Shown in pieces: positions 6,929 through 16,865 of a stretch of DNA of 35,173 nt (its first letter is position 1; each line of letters begins with the position of its first letter). The notes under the pieces were generated by a model. That model was not told the origin of the DNA and searched no databases. It saw only the letters and a list, made by a program, of their open reading frames with translations. The translations under genes were made by a program, and so were the position numbers. This stretch comes from Lentisphaerota bacterium (GTDB taxonomy: Bacteria; Verrucomicrobiota; Kiritimatiellia; UBA8416; VGWJ01), in assembly GCA_016873635.1 (NCBI GenBank), contig VGWJ01000031.1:1-35173 (forward strand), in the 5' to 3' direction.

Positions 6929-8301
6929 GCCGACGGATCCCATTCCTTATCCTGGGAGCCGGGCCGACGGGTCTTTCCGCCGCCGCGCGGCTGGCGGAAT
7001 GCGGGGCCGGGGAGCACCTGCTGGTGGAGAAGTCGGACAGGGTGGGGGGCCTGGCGGCGAGCTTCCGGGACGCGCGCGGGTTCACGTGGGACATCGGCGG
7101 GCACGTGCTCTTTTCGCACTATCCCGTTTTTGACGCCCTGGTGAATTCCCTCTTCGCGCCCGGCGCGATGCTTGAGCATACCCGCTCGGCGTGGGCGCGC
7201 ATCGGCGCGCACTGGGTGCCGTACCCGGTGCAGCGCAACCTGCGCCACCTGCCGCGCGGGACGGCATGGGCGTGCGTCGACGGCCTGCAAAGGGAGCGGG
7301 AGAACCGGAGCGCGCCGCCCGACCGCTTTGACGCCTGGGCCGTGCGCGCGTTCGGGCGGGAGTTGGCGGACCTTTTCATGCTGCCCTACAACCGCAAGGT
7401 ATGGGCATGGCCGCTAGAGCGGATGGGCGTGGACTGGATCGCCGACCGCGTCGCCGGCGTGGACCTCGAGAAGATCCGGGAGGATCTCGCGTTGGAACGC
7501 GACGACACCGGCTGGGGTCCGAACCGGACGTTCCGTTTTCCGCGCAGCGGCGGCACGGGCGCGATCTGGGAGCGGCTCGCCGCGCGGGCCGGCCGCGACC
7601 GTATCAGGTTGAACGCGCTGCCCGAGAAACTGGACACGGACCGGCGCGTGCTGCGCCTCGCGGGCGGCGGGGAGGTGCCCTACGATCATGTGCTTTCCAC
7701 GCTGCCGCTGCCGTCGCTGTGCGCGCTTTTGCTTCCTTCCCCGCCGGACAGCGTGCGCCGGCTGGCCGCCGGCCTCGAATACAACACGGTCCACGTCGTC
7801 GGCATCGGCCTGCGCGGCCGGCCTCCGGAGTTCCTCCGCGGGCGCTCGTGGATGTACTTCCCGGGCGACGAGTGTCCCTTCTACCGCGTGACCGTGTTTT
7901 CCAACTACAGTCCCGAGAACGTTCCGGAGGGCCCGTACTGGTCCCTGCTCACGGAAACCAGCGCTTCGATCCACCGGCCGGTCGACGCGGAAGCGCTGCC
8001 GCGGGCCGTCATGCGCGGGTGCATGGCGACGGGACTGCTTGGCGAAGCCGACGAAGCGGTTTCGACCTGGACCTGGACGGCCGGGCACGCCTACCCGATC
8101 CCGGCGGCGGACCGCGACCGCCGGCTGGAGGAGATCTTTGCGCATCTTGAGCGGCGCGGCGTGCAGAGCCGGGGGCGTTTCGGCGCCTGGCGCTACGAGG
8201 TGGGCAACCAGGATCACAGCGCGATGCAGGGCAGGGAATGGGCGGATCGCATGGTCAACGGCGGGCAGGAGCGGGTCTACCGGGGGGCGGCGGGGGCCTG
8301 A
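6925..8301 (+). CDS. FAD-dependent oxidoreductase of the amine oxidase / protoporphyrinogen oxidase-like / UDP-galactopyranose mutase-like group
   Basis: 458 residues from a GTG that shares GTGA with the preceding stop. It starts with the dinucleotide-binding loop LGAGPTG (11-16), followed by the acidic EKSDRVGGLAAS segment and WDIGGHVLFSHY, features of NAD(P)-binding_8/amine-oxidase proteins that occur in surface-polysaccharide clusters. The C-terminal half ends with a GAWRYEVGNQDHS-type FAD-binding segment. The substrate is unknown; annotation as HemY by similarity alone would be misleading because no heme gene is nearby and it is translationally coupled to a glycosyltransferase. A role in modifying or isomerising a sugar or lipid-linked glycan is an inference. 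Confidence 0.75.
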   Translation: MSRRIPFLILGAGPTGLSAAARLAECGAGEHLLVEKSDRVGGLAASFRDARGFTWDIGGHVLFSHYPVFDALVNSLFAPGAMLEHTRSAWARIGAHWVPYPVQRNLRHLPRGTAWACVDGLQRERENRSAPPDRFDAWAVRAFGRELADLFMLPYNRKVWAWPLERMGVDWIADRVAGVDLEKIREDLALERDDTGWGPNRTFRFPRSGGTGAIWERLAARAGRDRIRLNALPEKLDTDRRVLRLAGGGEVPYDHVLSTLPLPSLCALLLPSPPDSVRRLAAGLEYNTVHVVGIGLRGRPPEFLRGRSWMYFPGDECPFYRVTVFSNYSPENVPEGPYWSLLTETSASIHRPVDAEALPRAVMRGCMATGLLGEADEAVSTWTWTAGHAYPIPAADRDRRLEEIFAHLERRGVQSRGRFGAWRYEVGNQDHSAMQGREWADRMVNGGQERVYRGAAGA

Positions 8302-8328
8302 TCCGGCCCGGGAACGGACGGAGCGACC

Positions 8329-10874
<2,546 letters not shown>

Positions 10875-10948
10875 TCAGACAACCACCGCGTCAGGAAACC
10901 CAACCGCTTACGCCTCAACCGATCCTTGATCCTCAACAACAACGCGCA

Positions 10949-10977
10949 AGTTTGCATTTCCGCCTTTGCGCGGTCAA
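10949..10977 (-). promoter_or_regulatory. Weak candidate gdhA promoter overlapping an operator-like sequence
   Basis: On the minus strand TTGACC (plus 10972-10977), 17 bases, then CAAACT (10949-10954), only three of six matches at -10. Its spacer holds GCATTTCCGCCTTT (plus 10954-10967), which matches 12 of 14 bases of one strand of the inverted repeat at 11007-11026. The rest of the 10854-11064 intergenic region shows no better promoter. Confidence 0.2.
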
Positions 10978-11006
10978 CTCCGGGAATGCCGATTCGATGG
11001 AAAAAG

Positions 11007-11026
11007 AAAAGGCAAAAATGCCTTTT
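11007..11026. promoter_or_regulatory. Perfect inverted repeat between gdhA and the NrpR-like gene, candidate operator
   Basis: AAAAGGCA-N4-TGCCTTTT: 8-base perfect arms separated by AAAA. It lies 153 bases from the gdhA start and about 40 bases before the NrpR-like start. A-rich arms in an otherwise GC-rich sequence stand out. The core GGCA-N4-TGCC recurs at 13693-13704. Since the adjacent gene encodes a DNA-binding nitrogen regulator, an operator is likely; the alternative is a short intrinsic hairpin. Confidence 0.4.
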
Positions 11027-11050
11027 AGCTTGCATCAAACGGCATGCGGC

Positions 11051-11062
11051 GGCATTGTTGCA
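11051..11062. promoter_or_regulatory. Candidate operator GGCA-N4-TGCA at the start of the NrpR-like gene
   Basis: GGCATTGTTGCA ends two bases before ATG 11065 and matches 10 of 12 bases of the 13693-13704 site. Could mark autoregulation. Short and possibly fortuitous. Confidence 0.22.
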
Positions 11063-11064
11063 GC

Positions 11065-12069
11065 ATGGCCGGCAAGAGCGACAGGATCAGTGCGGCGATC
11101 ATGCGGGCCCTGGCGGAGGCGGGCAAGCCGCGGGGCGCGGGGCATGTTGCCGGGGCGCTGCTTTCGATGGGCATCGAGCTGCAGCCGCGGACGGTCAGGC
11201 AGTACTTGCGGCGGTTGGACGAGGCGGGTTTGACGGTGCTTGTAAGCCGCAGACGGGGGCGCATCCTGACCGCGCGCGGCAGCGAGGCGGGCGCGCAGGC
11301 GGATCCGGCCGCCCATCTCGGGATCATCGCCGCGAAGATCGACACGCTGGCATACCGGATGTCGTTCGACGTGAACTCGGGCCGGGGCACGGTGATTGCC
11401 AACGCGTCGTTCGTTGAGCCGTCGCACTTCCAGACGCTGCTCAGCGAGATCGCGCTGGTGGTTGAACGGGGGCTGGCGGTGGGCAGGCGCGTGGCCGTGG
11501 CGCGCGCCGGCGAGACGATCGGGTCCGTGACCGTTCCGGAAGGGATGATCGGAGTCGGCACGGTCTGCAGCATCACCCTCAACGGAATCATCCAGGGCGA
11601 AGGCGTGCCCGTGGCGTCGCGGTTCGGCGGCCTTCTCGAGATCCGCCGGCAGCAGCGCGTGCGGTTTCTGAACATGATCGAGTACAGGGCATCCACCCTT
11701 GATCCGCTGGACGTCTTCGTGCGCGCGGACATGACGAGGGTGCGCGACGTGGTGCTTCGCGGGTCCGGAGTGATCTGTGCCAGCTTTCGCGAGGTGCCGG
11801 CCGCCGCGGCGGGCGATCTCCGCGCCATCATTCGCAAGGCGCGCGCGCACGACATCGGCGGAGTGCTCGAGATCGGGAAGCCCGGCCGGGCCGTCCTGGG
11901 GATCCCGGTCGCCGGCGGATATTGCGGCGTGGTCGTGGCGGGCGGCCTCAACGCCGTGGCGGGCGCGATCGAGGCCGGGGTGCGGGTTGTTTCGCGCACG
12001 CTGGCGGGGCTCGAAGACTACGGGCGGTTTGTAACCCTTCATGAAGCGCGGCGCATGGCGGCCGGGTAG
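11065..12069 (+). CDS. NrpR-like (DUF128) transcriptional regulator
   Basis: 334 residues. The N-terminal winged helix (about 4-70) has [22 protein letters not shown] and the recognition-helix region [16 protein letters not shown]. It is followed by one NrpR/DUF128 regulatory domain (about 80-325) with [31 protein letters not shown], the [20 protein letters not shown] block, and the [30 protein letters not shown] end block. In methanogens NrpR represses nitrogen-assimilation genes and is released by 2-oxoglutarate; bacterial single-domain homologues are less studied. An in-frame ATG at 11044 is an alternative start; neither has a clear SD. It is divergent from gdhA, and its last 122 bases overlap the NifA-like gene on the other strand. 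Confidence 0.88.
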   Translation: MAGKSDRISAAIMRALAEAGKPRGAGHVAGALLSMGIELQPRTVRQYLRRLDEAGLTVLVSRRRGRILTARGSEAGAQADPAAHLGIIAAKIDTLAYRMSFDVNSGRGTVIANASFVEPSHFQTLLSEIALVVERGLAVGRRVAVARAGETIGSVTVPEGMIGVGTVCSITLNGIIQGEGVPVASRFGGLLEIRRQQRVRFLNMIEYRASTLDPLDVFVRADMTRVRDVVLRGSGVICASFREVPAAAAGDLRAIIRKARAHDIGGVLEIGKPGRAVLGIPVAGGYCGVVVAGGLNAVAGAIEAGVRVVSRTLAGLEDYGRFVTLHEARRMAAG

Positions 12070-13681
12070 GGGAGGGCCAGGCGCCGCGGTACTTCCGCGG
12101 CACCAGTCCCAGGTTCCTGATGCGGTAGTTGATGATGCGCGGCGTGGTCTGCAGTTCGCGGGCCGCCGCGGCCGCGTTGCCGCGGTGTTTCTTGAGCGCG
12201 TCCACGATGATTTCCCTCTCGTAGGCTTCGACCATTCCCCTGAGGCTGGCGCCTTCCCGGGGCAGAACGGCCGTCCCGGTTTCCTCGCCCGTCTGCAGGG
12301 AAGGCGGCAGGGTGTAGGCGTGGATCACGTCGTCGGTGCCGGTCAGCACCGCGCGCTCGATGGCGTTCTCCAGCTCCCGCACGTTGCCGGGCCAGTGGTA
12401 GGCCATTAGCATGTTGATGGCCGCGCTCGAGATGCGGCGCACGTTCTTCCCGTACATCGCGCCGTACTTAAGCACGAAGTGGTCCGCCAGGGCCATGATG
12501 TCCGAACGCCGCTCGCGCAGCGGCGGCAGATGGATCGGGAACACGTTCAGACGGTAGTACAGGTCCTCCCTGAACCTGCCGGCCGCGATCTCCTCCTCGA
12601 GGTTCCGGCTTGTCGCCGCAATGATCCGCACGTTGACCGCAATCGGCTTCTCGCCGCCCACGCGCTCGAAAACGCGCTCCTGCAGGACGCGCAGAAGCCG
12701 GATCTGCACGGCCGGGACGATTTCGCCGATCTCGTCGAGAAAAAGCGTTCCGCCGTTCGCCTGTTCGAAGCGGCCGCGCCTCTGCTGCACCGCGCCGGTG
12801 AAGGCCCCTTTTTCGTGCCCGAACAGCTCGCTCTCCACGAGGTTCTCGGGGAGGGCGGCGCAGTTCACGGCGACCATGGCGTTGCCCTTGCGCGGGCTGC
12901 TGTAGTGGATCGCGCGGGCCACGAGCTCCTTGCCGGTGCCCGATTCGCCGCGGATGAGCACGGAAGCCGTGCTGGCGGCGACCTGCGCGATCTGTTCGTA
13001 GACCTGCCGCATGCTGCCGCAGTTCCCGATGATGTTGCTGGGATGGAACCGCTCCCCGAGCTGCAGCCGGAGGCGGCGGTTCTCCGCCGAAAGCGATTCC
13101 TTTTCCTCGTTCTGGGCGCGGATGCTGGCCATGGCCTCGGCCAGGAGATCGGCCACGAGCTTGAGGAAGGTCAAGTCGCGCCGCAGCGCCGGCTCCGGGG
13201 CGATCGGGCGGTCAATGCTCATCGTCCCGATCACGCGCCGCTGATGGACGATGGGCACGCAGAGAAAGGAAATCTTCGCGCTGCCCCTCGCCCGGGTGCG
13301 GTCGAGAAAGTGCGGATCCTTCGTGATGTCGGAAACGATGGACGCCTTCCCGGTCTGGGCAACGCGCCCGGTGACGCCCTCGCCCATGCGATACCGCCCC
13401 CGGCTGATTTCAGCGTCGGTCAGCCCGTGCGAAGCCTCGATCTCGAAGACGTCCGTATCCGGGCGCCTCAGGGAAACGGTCGCCCGGGAAAGGCCCATTT
13501 CGGTCTCCATCACATGCAGGACCTCGACAAGGAGAGCCCGCTCGTCATGCTGATGCGCCATGGCCTGCGATATCTTGTAAAGAATATCGAGTTCAACCTT
13601 CGGCCTTCCGTCGGACATCGCGTCAGCCGACACCGCCGATGCTGCTGACATATTTGTCATATGGACCACATCAGAATACAT
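11948..13681 (-). CDS. NifA-like sigma54-dependent activator (GAF, AAA+, Fis-type HTH)
   Basis: 577 residues. An N-terminal GAF domain (about 30-187) is the probable sensor; NifA GAF domains can bind 2-oxoglutarate. The AAA+ domain (about 215-450) has Walker A GESGTGKE, the sigma54-contacting GAFTGA loop (292-297), Walker [12 protein letters not shown] and the [25 protein letters not shown] sensor segments. A Fis-type HTH ([26 protein letters not shown]) lies at about 500-527. There is no CxxxxC interdomain motif of oxygen-sensing NifA. An Arg/Pro-rich tail of about 45 residues follows and is encoded opposite the NrpR-like gene. The start is uncertain: ATGs at 13681, 13660, 13651 and 13618 all lack a good SD, and 13618 fits the promoter best. 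No nif genes are visible, so nitrogen-assimilation genes nearby are the likely targets. Confidence 0.92.
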   Translation of the reverse strand: MYSDVVHMTNMSAASAVSADAMSDGRPKVELDILYKISQAMAHQHDERALLVEVLHVMETEMGLSRATVSLRRPDTDVFEIEASHGLTDAEISRGRYRMGEGVTGRVAQTGKASIVSDITKDPHFLDRTRARGSAKISFLCVPIVHQRRVIGTMSIDRPIAPEPALRRDLTFLKLVADLLAEAMASIRAQNEEKESLSAENRRLRLQLGERFHPSNIIGNCGSMRQVYEQIAQVAASTASVLIRGESGTGKELVARAIHYSSPRKGNAMVAVNCAALPENLVESELFGHEKGAFTGAVQQRRGRFEQANGGTLFLDEIGEIVPAVQIRLLRVLQERVFERVGGEKPIAVNVRIIAATSRNLEEEIAAGRFREDLYYRLNVFPIHLPPLRERRSDIMALADHFVLKYGAMYGKNVRRISSAAINMLMAYHWPGNVRELENAIERAVLTGTDDVIHAYTLPPSLQTGEETGTAVLPREGASLRGMVEAYEREIIVDALKKHRGNAAAAARELQTTPRIINYRIRNLGLVPRKYRGAWPSPTRPPCAALHEGLQTARSLRAPPACAKQPAPRPRSRPPRR

Positions 13682-13686
13682 CAATG

Positions 13687-13715
13687 TAGGATGGCATTGC
13701 TGCCGAATTTGTCAA
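13687..13715 (-). promoter_or_regulatory. Candidate promoter of the NifA-like gene with an operator-like repeat in its spacer
   Basis: A consensus -35 TTGACA (plus 13710-13715) is followed after 17 bases by a poor -10, ATCCTA (13687-13692). The spacer contains the inverted repeat GGCA-TTGC-TGCC (13693-13704), the same core as 11011-11022. A repressor there would block polymerase. A second repeat TACAT-CA-ATGTA (13677-13688) overlaps the farthest possible start codon. Confidence 0.3.
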
Positions 13716-13734
13716 GCTGCTATCAGCCTAGAAA

Positions 13735-13761
13735 CAGTTCGGCCGCGAAGCGGCTGAACTG
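13735..13761 (-). terminator. Rho-independent-like terminator after the PEP-binding gene
   Basis: A 12-bp stem (CAGTTC plus GGCCGC against GCGGCT plus GAACTG, one G-U pair) with a three-base loop. Read on the minus strand it begins 17 bases after the PEP-binding gene's stop and is followed by TTTCT. It separates that gene from the NifA-like gene downstream. The T-tract is short. Confidence 0.6.
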
Positions 13762-13778
13762 CTCTCGATAGGGTTATT

Positions 13779-16391
13779 CTATGCCTGGGCGGCGTCGAAG
13801 TAGCAGACGGCCTGCTGGCCGCGGGCGTCGGCGTGCAAGACGATGCGCGAGCGGCCGGCGTCCGGCGCGTCGGCGTCGACAACCACGACGACGTCGCGCC
13901 AGCGTTCCGCGCCGGGAAGAAGCGCGGGCAGCCGGTTGGCGGCGGAGAGGAAGAAGCCCTCGTTCAGAAGGCTGTCCTTTTCCCCGGGAAAAAGGGCCAG
14001 GTACAGCACGTCCATTTCGACCATCTCGTTCAGAAAATGGGTGCCGAGCGATACGTCCGGCACCAGGTCGTCCCGCATGGCGACGATCTCGCAAACGACC
14101 GAGGCCTGGTTGATGCTCGCGAAAGGCACCGGTATGCCCAGCGACGGCGTGCTGGTGCCCCAGCGGCCCGGTCCCAGAAACATCAGGTTGAAATCGTCGC
14201 CCCGGCGTCGCAGGCGGTTGAGGCGGTCGATGAGGCCGGCCACCTCGTAGCGGTCGCGCACGGGCAGCCGCCCGTACGCCGATGGAACGACGTACACCAG
14301 GCGGTGCAGGGCGACGATGCGGCTCTGCCCGATCACGGCGCCGCGCGCCCTGAGGATGCAGCGCTCCGGCGCGACATCCGGCTGGGCGAGATCCACCGAG
14401 GCGGCGCCGCCGACGTGGAGGGGGCGGCATTGCACGAGGTTGATCTTGTAGTCCGCGCCGGAAACGAAGTTGCACGTGAACTCGATGTCCACGGGATGCT
14501 CGTAGGCCTCCTGCAGGATGCGCAGCATCGCGCGCAGATCCTCCACGAAAGGCGTTTCCGTCAGGAGTCCGTCAAAAGTCACGATGCCGACGTCGTTGCC
14601 GGTTGCGCGTCCGCCGCGGGCGGCGTAGTCGGCGGACGTGAGCAGCGCCATGGGGATGTCCGTGGACGTGGGGGCGAGAGCCTCGAAGCTGCCGGAGGCG
14701 AGCTCGTCGGCCTCGAGATCGAGGTAGTCCACCCGGCGTTGCGAGTAGCGGCGGACCTCGCTGAGATCCGACTCGGGCCGGCGCGTCGGCGCGTTCAGGG
14801 CGACGATGCGGGTGTAGTCGTCGTCCGAGCGCTCCACGGCGCGCGTGCCCAGTCCGAACACGATCCGCGCCACGCCGGCCCGGGGATCGATGTTTGCGCT
14901 CCACACGTAGGGGTTGAACGAAAAGCCGACTCCCGCGACGGCGGGATAGTAGTTCCTGCCGTGCACGGCTCCGGAAACGCGCATCACCAGGAGGGCCATC
15001 TGTTCGTCCTGTTCGAGGAGGTCCTTCCGCTCGCGGTAGCGCAGGGCCCGTTCGCCCATCGTGCTGGCGTAGACCGTCCGGACGGCGGCCAGAAGCTCCT
15101 CCAGCCGGCGGGCCTTCGCGCCCTGGTTGGCGCAGAACACGCTCTCGTACTTGCCCGCGAAGGAATTGCCGAAGTTGTCCTCGAGCAGGGAGCTGGAGCG
15201 AACGATGAAAGGCGCCTGCCCGAAGTAGTCCAGCATGTCTTCGAACTGGCGGAGCACGTAGTCCGGGAAACTCCCCGCCAGTATCCGGCGGCGCGCCTGG
15301 TCCGCGTCCTCCAGGAACCGTCCCGGGTCGCGCTGCTTTTCCCGCACGCGCCAGATGCCGTTCTGCACGAGGAACGTGTAGAAGACGTCCGAGCCGATGT
15401 AGAAGCTGTCGTGTTCCTCCAGCACCTGGCGGAAGCGGGGCGCGGTCTTCTTGAGAATCGCCCGGGCGATCACCATGCCGGCGGCCTTGCCTCCGATCAG
15501 TCCCGTGCCGATCATCCGCCTGCCGACGTCGAGGATTTCCTTCAGCGTCAGGTACTTCGCGGCGAGGCGGAGCATGTTCTCATGGCGTGAAATGAACATG
15601 CGGGCGAGGCGGCGGAACTGTTCCACCTCGTCGGCGCGCGAAAGACGTCCCGCCGTCTTTTCCTCCAGGGCGCGTTCCGCCTCCAGGAAGGCGCGGTCCC
15701 AGAAACCGAGCGTGCGGCCGGGGCCGAGCCCCGCCCATTCGGCGGAGGCGTAAATTTCCGAAAGCACCGCGCTCGACGTCACCGGCGTGAAGGCGTCGCC
15801 GTCCCGGCGATGCAGCATGTTGATGGTGGGGGAATAGCGGCGGTGCGCCTTCACGGGGCGCACGTAGTGAACGCCGTCGTGTTTCAGATCCTCGAGGAGC
15901 ACCTGCGTGGTCCTCGAAATCGGGTCCAGGGCGCGATCGGAATGGCGGTTGCGGATGACGGCGAAATAGGTGACGGTCTCGAGATCGTAGAGGTAGGGGC
16001 AGGTCAGCATGAAGAAGTTGCCGAGCATCTGGTCGGAGTACCAGTCGGCCGCCAGCTCGGACAGGCAATCGAAGACGTAGTAGGCCCCGCGCCCCGAACG
16101 TTCGATGACCTTGTGAATGGCGCCGATGAAGCGCTCGAATCCGTGCATCGGGTCGAGGCGGCAGGTCTCCACGCCTTCCGCTTCGTCGAGCAGCGGCGGG
16201 TGACCGGCGAACCGGAAATAGACCAGCTTCTTGCCCTCCGCGCGGGCGAAAGCCGCGAAGGGACGCGCGAAATCCGCGTAGCTTGCGATTGAGTCGACCT
16301 GCCAGACGATATTGTCTCCCGGCAGCACGCCCCGCAAAACGACGTCAAGCCCCGGAATTCCCGTGCTGTGCCTGTCCTGAGCCATTGCCAT
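13779..16391 (-). CDS. PEP/pyruvate-binding (PPDK N-terminal-like) protein with degenerate KaiC-like N-terminal domain
   Basis: 870 residues. The first 230 resemble a KaiC/RadA-type domain (STGIPGLDVVLRGVLPGDN, then a Walker B-like YYVFDCLSEL at 104-112), but the expected GxxGxGKT P-loop is replaced by IVWQVDSIASYADF, so ATP binding there is doubtful. Residues about 290-660 match the ATP-grasp PEP/pyruvate-binding domain of PpsA/PPDK: GLIGGKAAG (297-305), IVRSSSLLEDNFGNSFAGKYESV (396-418) and DIEFTCNF...INLVQCRPL (635-658). The phosphohistidine domain and the C-terminal TIM barrel of real PEP synthases are absent; instead there is a 210-residue end with FLGPGRWGTSTPSLGIPVPFA and SLGTHFLNEMVEMDVL. 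Homologues are often labelled PEP synthase, but a complete reaction cannot be expected. A sigma54-type promoter precedes it. SD GGAGA lies 10 bases before ATG 16391. Confidence 0.8.
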   Translation of the reverse strand: MAMAQDRHSTGIPGLDVVLRGVLPGDNIVWQVDSIASYADFARPFAAFARAEGKKLVYFRFAGHPPLLDEAEGVETCRLDPMHGFERFIGAIHKVIERSGRGAYYVFDCLSELAADWYSDQMLGNFFMLTCPYLYDLETVTYFAVIRNRHSDRALDPISRTTQVLLEDLKHDGVHYVRPVKAHRRYSPTINMLHRRDGDAFTPVTSSAVLSEIYASAEWAGLGPGRTLGFWDRAFLEAERALEEKTAGRLSRADEVEQFRRLARMFISRHENMLRLAAKYLTLKEILDVGRRMIGTGLIGGKAAGMVIARAILKKTAPRFRQVLEEHDSFYIGSDVFYTFLVQNGIWRVREKQRDPGRFLEDADQARRRILAGSFPDYVLRQFEDMLDYFGQAPFIVRSSSLLEDNFGNSFAGKYESVFCANQGAKARRLEELLAAVRTVYASTMGERALRYRERKDLLEQDEQMALLVMRVSGAVHGRNYYPAVAGVGFSFNPYVWSANIDPRAGVARIVFGLGTRAVERSDDDYTRIVALNAPTRRPESDLSEVRRYSQRRVDYLDLEADELASGSFEALAPTSTDIPMALLTSADYAARGGRATGNDVGIVTFDGLLTETPFVEDLRAMLRILQEAYEHPVDIEFTCNFVSGADYKINLVQCRPLHVGGAASVDLAQPDVAPERCILRARGAVIGQSRIVALHRLVYVVPSAYGRLPVRDRYEVAGLIDRLNRLRRRGDDFNLMFLGPGRWGTSTPSLGIPVPFASINQASVVCEIVAMRDDLVPDVSLGTHFLNEMVEMDVLYLALFPGEKDSLLNEGFFLSAANRLPALLPGAERWRDVVVVVDADAPDAGRSRIVLHADARGQQAVCYFDAAQA

Positions 16392-16444
16392 GGCGCCGGC
16401 ATCTCCGCAGGCCGTCAGACCAGCCTGATCGGCGCCTTACGTCA

Positions 16445-16460
16445 AGCAATTTGCGTTCCA
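16445..16460 (-). promoter_or_regulatory. sigma54-type (-24/-12) promoter of the PEP-binding gene
   Basis: On the minus strand: TGGAAC-N5-TTGCT, one mismatch to the consensus TGGCAC-N5-TTGCW, with invariant GG and GC at the right 10-base separation. Predicted start near 16434, leaving a leader of about 43 bases before ATG 16391. A NifA-like activator is encoded just downstream of this gene. Confidence 0.6.
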
Positions 16461-16578
16461 GTTTGTGTTCCACTGTCGCGCGCGCCCGCGGCTCCGTCAC
16501 GCACGTTCCCTGCGCCGCGGCGGCGTCAGCATGCGCCCCTGGCACCTGATAAACCCAACAACAAACAAGAACAGTCCG

Positions 16579-16595
16579 GCCGTGCGAAGCACGGC
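16579..16595. other. Small perfect hairpin in the 474-base divergent intergenic region
   Basis: GCCGTGC-GAA-GCACGGC, a 7-bp stem with the stable GCGAAGC tip, in the intergenic stretch 16392-16865. No T-tract. Besides this hairpin, the stretch holds two sigma54-type promoters, the 27-base dyad at 16656-16682 and an operator-like sequence at 16843-16854; I see no gene in it. Confidence 0.3.
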
Positions 16596-16655
16596 TAAAC
16601 CGCTTTTCGGGTCAATCCAACGGCGCCTGACAAGCCGGGCAACGGCATACAAACT

Positions 16656-16682
16656 TGTAGCCAAGAGGCTTGAAGGGCTACA
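16656..16682. promoter_or_regulatory. Inverted repeat TGTAGCC-N13-GGCTACA, candidate activator (enhancer) site
   Basis: Perfect 7-base arms with centres 20 bases (two helical turns) apart, the geometry of a dimeric Fis-type HTH activator site; the outer TGT...ACA resembles the NifA site ends, but the spacing differs from classical TGT-N10-ACA. Its centre is about 136 bases upstream of the predicted glnN start and about 235 upstream of the PEP-binding gene start, usual for sigma54 enhancers. Alternatively TTGTAG-N18-TACATT within it could be a sigma70 promoter. Confidence 0.45.
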
Positions 16683-16778
16683 TTAATGTCATCCATGGGT
16701 TGCCTTACTCAGGGCTGCAGGGCTCCTGTGTCTGTGGAAGCTTGACAAAGGCAACATCTTATGAAATGGAGGCCTTCA

Positions 16779-16793
16779 TGGCACATGGCCTGC
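16779..16793 (+). promoter_or_regulatory. sigma54-type (-24/-12) promoter of glnN
   Basis: TGGCAC-N5-CTGC: the -24 element is perfect and the -12 element keeps the invariant GC with one mismatch. Predicted start near 16805, 61 bases before the ATG. A consensus TTGACA at 16742-16747 has no good -10 at the proper spacing, which favours the sigma54 reading. Confidence 0.6.
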
Positions 16794-16842
16794 GTTTATG
16801 CGGGGCAGGCCGGTGTGGCATTGCATCTCAGGACGAGGTTGC

Positions 16843-16854
16843 GGCACTGGTGCA
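16843..16854 (+). promoter_or_regulatory. Operator-like GGCA-N4-TGCA in the glnN leader, next to the SD
   Basis: GGCACTGGTGCA, containing the perfect palindrome GCAC-TG-GTGC, directly before the SD GGGAGG (16855-16860). It shares GGCA-N4-TGC with the sites near gdhA/nrpR and the nifA-like gene, and TGGTGCA is also an NtrC-type half-site. A second half-site GGCATTGC is at 16817-16824. Confidence 0.28.
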
Positions 16855-16865
16855 GGGAGGTTGAG

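Noticed and set aside
13833..15590. Plus-strand open frame opposite the PEP-binding gene
   Set aside because: Composition is that of a shadow frame, with no SD and no known motif.
16731..16747. Classical NifA site TGT-N10-ACA upstream of glnN
   Set aside because: The closest match (TGT then ACA near here) has nine, not ten, intervening bases and poor symmetry.
16742..16770. sigma70 promoter for glnN based on TTGACA at 16742
   Set aside because: No acceptable -10 at 16-18 bases; the only TATGAA lies 12 bases away. The sigma54-type site downstream fits better.
16761..16865. N-terminal extension of glnN by 35 codons
   Set aside because: It would begin upstream of the predicted transcription start, lacks an SD, and does not resemble GSIII N-termini.
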